Of a DNA stretch of 64,000 nt, positions 57,278-64,000 are shown one piece after another (the stretch's first letter is position 1; every line of letters starts with the position of its first letter). Source of the DNA: Amorphochlora amoebiformis. Taxonomy: Eukaryota; Cercozoa; Chlorarachniophyceae. The stretch is from the NCBI GenBank assembly GCA_054601695.1, contig BAAHQB010000041.1:744001-808000 (forward strand). Reading direction: 5' to 3'. A program made the position numbers and the translations under genes. Below the pieces are notes generated by a model, which had not been told where the DNA came from, made no database searches, and saw nothing but the letters and a program-made list of their open reading frames with translations.

Positions 57278-58088
57278 GTGCATATATATATGTATATATA
57301 TATATACCACAAAAATCCACAAAACACACCTTTTTTCTTAATCTCACTCGCAAGAGCCTCCGCACCTGTATCCCCTAATCTGTTTTCCGACAAGTCCAAA
57401 CTCCTACGATTATTTCAAGACTCAGAAAATATTAAGATATATATGTATATATATATATACGCATATACATATAAATATGTATATATTTATATATATGTGT
57501 GTATATCACAAACGCATTTGATGTTCACAATTACACTGCATTTTTTGTTTATACATCAAACACATATATGTACGCGTTATGTGCTCAGTAGTGTCTACGA
57601 TTACGCTTTTAGGGCTAGGATTAGGCTCAGCGCTAGGGGTAGGTTAGGCTTAGAGTTAGGATTAAGGCTTAGGTCATGATTAGGCTTAGGGTTAGGCGAA
57701 ATGAAGCTGTGAATACGGTTAGGGTTAGGGTTAGCGTTAGGGTTACAAGTGGCTGGGTTTAGTTCTAGTTGGGGGTTAGGATTTGAGCTGAAGCTTAGGG
57801 TAGGGTTAGGGTTGGCGCTAGGCTAGGGTTAAGAGATACGGTTAGGGTTATGCTTCCTCTCTCTCTCCTCTCTCCCCACCTTTCTTCAACTCTCTCTCTC
57901 TCTCTCTTTCTCTTTCTTTCTCTCTTACTGTCCCCTACATCTCCTTCTACATTATCCATTTCTCACGCCCAATTAGGGTTAGGGTTATTGCCAAAGCTGC
58001 TGGATGGGGCGTATGTATAACCAAATTATAATTATTATTATTACTAATTATTATTATTATTATTATTATTATTACTACTACTATATAT

Positions 58089-58134
<46 letters not shown>

Positions 58135-58141
58135 ATATATG

Positions 58142-58191
<50 letters not shown>

Positions 58192-58316
58192 AATATATAT
58201 ATATGTATATAATCTATTGTAATGTAGTATTGTAACAACATAATGATATAATTCCTTTGTATATACACATAAATACATATGTACACATGTACACATATAT
58301 AATATTTTTTATGTGC

Positions 58317-58354
<38 letters not shown>

Positions 58355-58406
58355 CATACATGCATAATATTTTTCATGCACACTGACACACACACACATA
58401 ACATAT

Positions 58407-58444
<38 letters not shown>

Positions 58445-59108
58445 GTATACATGCATGAAATACACAAAGTCTACCAAGACAATAAGGGTCAGGGTTAAGT
58501 ATTACCTCACTCCTCCGCATTTACTAAGGGCTGAGAATAGACGCTTCGCAGAATCAGCTCTACAGTTAGGGTTATTGTAATTTGTTCAGGTTTACCGTTA
58601 GGGCTAGGGTTAGCGTTAGGGTGAGGGTTAGGGTTAGCGTTAGGGTTAGGGTTAGCGTTAGGGTTAGGGTTAGGATCAGATTATTCAGCATGTCTTAGCC
58701 CTAGGGCCGTTGAATCCGCCACTTAGAGGGGCTGTTATGTTAGGAACGACCTCAGCAGATCTTACGTTTTAGTTATGCCAGGGTTAGGGTTAGGTTGAGG
58801 TTGGGGCTGGGGTAGGGTCAGGTTAGGGTTAGGGTTAGGTTTAGGGTTAGGGTTAGGGTTAGGGTTAGGGTTAGGGTTAGGGTTAGGGTTGGACTCTCTT
58901 TCTTTCTATATCTCCCTCTGTATATCTTTTTCTATCCACTTCATTTATCCTTTCCCCTCCTTTCTCCGCTCTCTCCATTCCTCTTTCCCTAGGATTCTTC
59001 ATTTTTCTTCTTACTCTCATAATCTCTCTTATCTTTCCTCTCTCTTTTTTTCCCTATCTACTCTCGTTCTCTCGCCGTCTTTCCATCTCTTTCAGCCTCA
59101 AATATATA

Positions 59109-59191
<83 letters not shown>

Positions 59192-59428
59192 GAATAGGTG
59201 AGGTATATTTTTATATATGTATGTGTATTTCAATATATAAATAGTATATATATATATATTGTATTTCTGTATATGTATTCTATACATACATGAAATAATA
59301 TATATATATATATTATATTATAAATGTGTGTATATATATGTATACATATATTAATATGTCCATGGGTATATATATATATATATATTCATACACACATATA
59401 TATATATATATATTTATATACATATTCA

Positions 59429-59465
<37 letters not shown>

Positions 59466-60362
59466 AATATATATAATATTTGTATTAATAATATATGCGC
59501 GTATTTATTTATTTACCCAAAATCGTTTTTGCTGATGATCAGCCCGTCGAGATATGCTTCACTATTCCTAAGATATATATATATATATTATATATGTACT
59601 AAAAATATATGTATATATTAGATACACATGTAATTATCTACATACACATTACATATATACATATATATTATACATATATGTATATGTGTATATATATTTA
59701 TATATTACAATACATACATATAAGTATACAATTATACATATAAATATATATATGTATACATACATATACCAATATATAATTCATATTTACATAATACATG
59801 AGTAGGTTAACATTAGGATTTAGATAGGTTGGAGTCAGGATTCAGACTGGAGTATATATATATATATATATGTTGATTGCCTTAGAGCCTGTAAGCTTAG
59901 GATCGAGGTAGGGTTAGGGCTTAGGGCTAGGGTTACGGCTAAGGTTACGGCTAGGGTTAGGGTTAGGGTTAGCGTTAATGTTAGGGCTAGAGTAGGGTTG
60001 TTGGGGCTAGGGTTGTTGTTTTAAGGCTAAGGTTAGGACTGGGTTTAGGGGCTAGTATCAGATTATTCAGCATGTCTTAGTCCGAGGACCATTGACTCCG
60101 TTAGGGGCTAGGGTTAGGGCTAGGGTTAGGGCAAGCTTTTGGGCTAGAGTAAGGGCTAGTAAGGGCTAAGGTTAGCGTCGGGGTTTTTGGGTTGGGGCTA
60201 GGGTTAGAGCTAGGGTTGAGGTTAGGGTTACGGCTAGGGTTACAGGTAGGGTTAGGGTCACCTGTGTTCGATTGCGTTGGACAAGGCGACTATACCTTCC
60301 TGTCCCAAGTTGTTATTTCTGATTTGATACGTATTTAGGAATATAGGTATACATGTATGCAC

Positions 60363-60404
<42 letters not shown>

Positions 60405-60663
60405 CATATATATATATATACTATATATATGTGTGTATTATTTAAGAAAATATGGTATGTACATGTGGTTAATTAAATAGTATGCTAACAAACATGACTT
60501 CATATATAATGCACATTTGTATGTATATATATATATATATATACATATATGCATCTCCATACTACATGAATATTACATATATATATATATATATATATGT
60601 ATATACTATATATATTTATATTTATATATATTAAGTATTTATATTTACATATGAACATACAGA

Positions 60664-60694
<31 letters not shown>

Positions 60695-60924
60695 TTTTTA
60701 TATTTAAGCAATTAATTAGTTTAATTGTATAATATATATATATGTATACTCAAATTCTGCACACACAATACATTACCCCATGTTAAGCACCCCTATGACT
60801 CTGCCTGAAGCGGCTTTCTAAATTATGGATACCTTGGAGTTATTCAAGACATGATCTCATTTATAATATATTTATGTACATACATACATATATATATATA
60901 TATGTATATGTATATATATATATG

Positions 60925-60964
<40 letters not shown>

Positions 60965-61398
60965 ATGTGCATGGTATGCATATGTATATATATATACGTT
61001 ATCATACCTTTTTCTCATTCGCGAGAAATACAGCCTTAAAAATAGCCTCTCCTCCGAAGGAGCCCACAGAATTATCATCTAAAATCAACCGGAGAGCGTC
61101 CACGTGTCCCTTTTCAACTCTGGCTACGTAATCAGCTATCGCTATGGATCCTGTGTTTGCTAGCCGATTTTGGCCCTGGATGTATAAATTAGAGTGATAT
61201 TCGGGGTATATATGTTTATGTGCATTATATATTTAATAGATATACACATGTGTATATATATGTATATATGTATGTGTATATCATACTATATACAAACACA
61301 TATATTTATAAAAAATATATTATATAGATATATGTATAATATATAATATATATCTACATTTACATATGTATATATATATATATATATATGTATTTAAA

Positions 61399-61440
<42 letters not shown>

Positions 61441-61477
61441 TTCATACATATATTTATATCTAAATATATATATTTAT

Positions 61478-61539
<62 letters not shown>

Positions 61540-61571
61540 CCGCACATATACATGTATGTAAATGAATATAC

Positions 61572-61637
<66 letters not shown>

Positions 61638-61724
61638 ATGATATAAAATGTATATATTTATGTATATATCATACACATATGCTCGTAACATATATATATA
61701 TATATATCATATATATATATATAT

Positions 61725-61766
<42 letters not shown>

Positions 61767-61788
61767 TATAATATGTATCATATATTAC

Positions 61789-61825
<37 letters not shown>

Positions 61826-62085
61826 TGTATTCCCCACCAGGTCTAGGGTTTTAAGGAGAGGAGGAAGCGATGGGATTTCGTGGAGAAACGCCTTGGCGCC
61901 ATCTGGAGTCATCGAATTCGCTCTCATATTTAATTCGTCGATACGATGGGGGTTGGCCTGAGAAACATAGAAGTAAGTAAACAGAAATATATAAATATAT
62001 CTATATATAATGTAAGTATATATATATATTATTTATATGTATTTACATATAGATATATGTAAAAATAAATATATTATTCCCTTGC

Positions 62086-62130
<45 letters not shown>

Positions 62131-62609
62131 CTGTATATTTTGTATATATATATATATATATATATATGAGAATTCCACATAAGATGCGTTCGCAATAAGG
62201 ATATGCATACGAATACATACCTTTGAAAGTTCACGACCAATGGTAGCGAAGTCTCGAGTAGATAAACCTCGGCCCTCCAACTTCCAAACCGACCCAGATT
62301 GAGGGTAGCTGCGAATACAAATGAGGTGTTAGTTTTGACGAATTCTATGGTTTCCACACCAGGGCCGAACTTCTCCGCCCAAAAACCCAATTCGGACAAT
62401 ACAGAACCTCCGACGTTAGAAGCGCTTCCAAGTTAGCTTAAATTTCGCTAAAACATGGGGGGTTGGGTTGAAAGAGATACAAACCTGAGAGCCATTCGAT
62501 TGGATATGAACATATACAGCCAAGCCATAACCACAACTATGGTAAGGGCCAGCGAAATCACCGTGCTCGGCTTCAAATGCGTCAGCCATTGGACAAAGGC
62601 ATCCGCCAT
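51635..62609 (-). CDS. Membrane-anchored leucine-rich-repeat plus Sel1-like-repeat protein (19 exons)
   Basis: Exons (5' to 3'): 62609-62485, 62424-62340, 62280-62221, 61957-61838, 61175-61008, 60817-60777, 59567-59517, 58559-58506, 57403-57330, 56645-56609, 55619-55572, 55464-55398, 55181-55114, 54792-54769, 54684-54605, 54273-54205, 53601-53531, 52519-52450, 51747-51635. Phases match throughout; total 1425 nt, 474 residues. N-terminal anchor at ~17-36 ([18 protein letters not shown]). Then ribonuclease-inhibitor-type LRRs (~50-300): [56 protein letters not shown]. From ~340 to the end are Sel1-like repeats: [48 protein letters not shown], ending [20 protein letters not shown]. Both halves are protein-binding scaffolds; Sel1 repeats with a membrane anchor recall ER quality-control adaptors (inference only). 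The acceptor of exon 62280-62221 is TTTGGAAG. Confidence 0.9.
52040..52519 (-). repeat. Three copies of a Sel1-exon donor junction
   Basis: The true exon 52519-52450 ends GGACTCTGCTATCTCAAAG|GTCACTTC. Diverged copies of the exon end plus the first ~50 nt of the intron lie at 52185-52250 (TTTGCTACATAAAAG|GTTACTTC) and 52035-52095 (TTTGCTATATCAAAG|GTCATTTC). Spacing is ~160-200 bp with (TA)n between. Confidence 0.88.
52976..53490. repeat. Interstitial CCCTAA array with three conserved elements
   Basis: The longest run of near-perfect CCCTAA in the window, in the intron between exons 53601-53531 and 52519-52450 of the minus-strand gene; in sense it is GGGTTA. Elements lie at 53040-53088, 53233-53283 and 53328-53371, all in the same orientation. 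Confidence 0.95.
54400..54684 (-). repeat. Diverged duplicate of a donor junction (LRR/Sel1 gene)
   Basis: The exon 54684-54605 ends AAGCTTATCTAAATGGAGAAG|GTTATA. A copy at 54405-54458 reads AACATATCTAAACGGAAG|TTATC on the minus strand, with matching flanks (CGGTATTAACTTAAATAACTG against the exon). The copy is degraded and has lost a usable GT. Confidence 0.7.
54880..55040. repeat. CT-rich tract
   Basis: Imperfect TCTCTTCCTCTC pyrimidine sequence in the intron between exons 55181-55114 and 54792-54769 of the minus-strand gene. Confidence 0.85.
55268..55395. repeat. 62-bp tandem duplication beside a donor (LRR/Sel1 gene)
   Basis: GCATTCTAAATATA, TAACACACAATATTTAGGCG, TACAGTT, (TA)n occurs twice (55268-55330 and 55333-55392), adjoining the donor of exon 55464-55398. 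The copies are nearly identical. Confidence 0.88.
55778..56350. repeat. TTAGGG-type array with two conserved elements
   Basis: Degenerate TTAGGG at 55778-56060 and 56326-56350 in the intron between exons 56645-56609 and 55619-55572. Elements lie at 55984-56035 and 56068-56118. Confidence 0.9.
57600..57990. repeat. Degenerate TTAGGG array with CT tract
   Basis: TTAGGG-type repeat (AGGATTAGGCTTAGGG and others) at 57608-57855, then CT-rich 57855-57950 and a final GGGTTAGGGTTA at 57975. No conserved element is visible. Confidence 0.85.
58485..58890. repeat. TTAGGG array with long-form conserved element
   Basis: The array starts next to the acceptor of exon 58559-58506 (minus: AACCCTAACTGTAG|AGC). 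The long-form element lies at 58673-58762 (ending GGAACGACCTCAGCAGATC). A near-perfect run follows at 58823-58889. Confidence 0.92.
58890..59190. repeat. CT-rich tract followed by ~80-bp (TA)n
   Basis: Pyrimidine-rich 58890-59100, then an uninterrupted (TA)n run at 59112-59187, in the LRR/Sel1 intron between exons 59567-59517 and 58559-58506. Confidence 0.9.
59810..60265. repeat. Degenerate TTAGGG array with conserved element
   Basis: TTAGGG/CTAGGG-type repeat in the LRR/Sel1 intron between exons 60817-60777 and 59567-59517. The element lies at 60055-60100 (ATCAGATTATTCAGCATG, then TCCGAGGACCATTGACTCC). Confidence 0.9.
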
Positions 62610-62732
62610 CGCTGCCGATGTTTTCTGGGAGAGAAATTAATTTCCAGCATAATATATTATAATATATAATGATATCTACTACCGGATATTAAAACAGATC
62701 CAAACTGACCCATAATTTGTCGCGACGGCCCG
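62610..62732. promoter_or_regulatory. 123-bp divergent spacer
   Basis: Between ATG 62609 (-, LRR/Sel1 gene) and ATG 62733 (+). Mixed sequence with a short TAATATATTATAATATATAA patch. It is the third divergent pair in the window. Confidence 0.5.
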
Positions 62733-63107
62733 ATGCGAGGCCTTCAACGGGACCTTGCTATCTGCGCGCCGAAGGGGGAACGATGCTTGCATCCGCCCCC
62801 CGCACATGTTTCCTTTAAATTTCTCAAGAATGCCCTGCATTGGGGCACACAAATCAAAAAGATTATTTTATCGGCCTGGAGAGGGGGGTGCCTGAAGGTT
62901 TCGCCTGTGGCTGGCATACTGATGGTGATGTACGTTGCGCTGCATGCAGGCGTGGGGACATTGGGAGACGGTGACGACAAGATGGCGTATAAGAGGTAGG
63001 GAAAGGTGTGGGGGGTTGGAGAGTTATATTCAAGATTTTTTCATTTGTTACATTTCTATCAGTGTAGTATCCTGTATTGTATTTTACTACATAATGTATA
63101 TATCATG

Positions 63108-63163
<56 letters not shown>

Positions 63164-63233
63164 CATGGAATATAGAAGATGTATGGATAGTAAATTTGGG
63201 TCTTAAGATATACATTGTTTTTGGGGTATATGT

Positions 63234-63291
<58 letters not shown>

Positions 63292-63343
63292 GTTTCATAG
63301 ATATATATTGTATATGGGGCAAATACTATACTATATATATATA

Positions 63344-63378
<35 letters not shown>

Positions 63379-63441
63379 TTTGGGTTTCATAGGTATACAT
63401 TGTTTGTGGGGCAAGTACCATACTCGAAGAACGCGGCTAAT
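62733..63441 (+). CDS. Start of a plus-strand gene of unknown function (two exons seen, continues past window)
   Basis: Exon 1, 62733-62995: [20 protein letters not shown] onward, Lys/Arg-rich, then a hydrophobic stretch ([19 protein letters not shown]) and [10 protein letters not shown]; the donor is AAGAG|GTAGGG, phase 2. Exon 2, 63393-63441: [16 protein letters not shown], preceded by TTTCATAG and followed by GTATAT, joins in phase (AG|G). LFVGQVPYS resembles RRM strand 1 (RNP2), but a hydrophobic segment before it would be odd for an RNA-binding protein, so the family is open. No further exon is supportable before 64000. Confidence 0.55.
63180..63441 (+). repeat. Three copies of the exon 63393 acceptor junction
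   Basis: Copies at 63190-63240 (TTTGGGTCTTAAG|ATATACATTGTTTTTGGGG), 63289-63335 (GGGTTTCATAG|ATATATATTGTATATGGGG) and 63378-63441 (GGGTTTCATAG|GTATACATTGTTTGTGGGG). Only the last continues as a coding exon with a donor. Confidence 0.88.
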
Positions 63442-63553
63442 GTATATATAATGTGTATATATGTACATATAATTACATATATATATGTATATATTATATG
63501 TTATATATATATTAGATATTATATGTATATATACACATGTACATGTATGTATG

Positions 63554-63585
<32 letters not shown>

Positions 63586-63632
63586 TATGCATATATACAC
63601 ACATACATATATACATTTATATATATATATAC

Positions 63633-63696
<64 letters not shown>

Positions 63697-63715
63697 GCCT
63701 ACACATATATACGCG

Positions 63716-63747
<32 letters not shown>

Positions 63748-63775
63748 TATACACATATATTAAATATGTACGTAT

Positions 63776-63814
<39 letters not shown>

Positions 63815-63819
63815 GTCTA

Positions 63820-64000
63820 CCATAACCCTAACCCTAACCTAACCCTAACCCTAACCCTAACTTATTGTAACCCTAACCGCAATCCTAACCTAACCGTAGC
63901 CCTAACCTAACCGTAACCCTAACTTAACAGAACCCTAATCTAACGGTAATCCTAACTTCTAATCGTAACCTTCAGTGTTGTAAGTTACGTACCTAATTCT
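63820..64000. repeat. CCCTAA-type array at window end
   Basis: Near-perfect CCCTAA at 63823-63860, degrading to CCTAACCGTAACC-type steps. It lies presumably in an intron of the plus-strand gene starting at 62733. Confidence 0.85.

Noticed and set aside
62744-62980. Minus-strand frame opposite the last gene's first exon
   Set aside because: No acceptor/donor or family signature; the plus-strand frame has a start, a donor and a phase-matched next exon.
63820-64000. A true chromosome end
   Set aside because: The array is short, degenerates towards the window edge, is embedded in a gene, and many similar arrays are clearly intronic.

Overview
This window is nuclear DNA of a microbial eukaryote (protist or alga) whose lineage I cannot name. 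The genes are spliced, with GT-AG introns (several acceptors are AAG). Exons are mostly 20-150 nt. Introns are filled with (TA)n, interstitial telomere-type repeat (TTAGGG/CCCTAA), (CT)n/(GA)n and tandem duplications. Most long open frames are translated microsatellite (Tyr-Ile, Ser-Leu, Arg-Glu runs) and are not genes. I built the genes by finding short non-repetitive islands, reading them on both strands, and requiring splice sites, matching phase and protein-family continuity.

Layout, left to right: (1) a mitochondrial-type methionyl-tRNA synthetase on the minus strand (753-11333, 3' end beyond the window); (2) head to head with it, a MYND zinc-finger / MSS51-like protein on plus (11951-25860); (3) a nucleolin-like four-RRM protein with an SR/Lys-Pro-rich N-terminus, Cys-pair zinc region and SH3b-like segment on plus (about 27162-44792); (4) a small four-helix membrane protein on minus (46121-46937); (5) only 106 bp away, a divergent Rab GTPase on plus (47044-51104); (6) a membrane-anchored LRR plus Sel1-repeat protein on minus (51635-62609); (7) 123 bp away, the divergent start of another plus-strand gene (62733 to beyond the window). 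Three gene pairs are divergent with short GC-richer spacers. The genes are not functionally clustered; they look like ordinary housekeeping and signalling genes.

Two things stand out. First, at least ten introns contain a tandem array whose repeat unit includes an exon-intron junction: the last or first 10-50 nt of the exon plus the splice site is copied 2-9 times, with (TA)n between copies. These introns appear to have grown by duplicating their own splice junctions. Second, the telomere-type repeats are not at a chromosome end. They sit almost entirely inside introns, often abut the splice site, and carry a dispersed 50-100 bp conserved element (core ATTCAGCATGTCTTAG, partner GAGGACCATTGACTC) in at least 14 copies. 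I could not run searches; family calls rest on motifs I can read.
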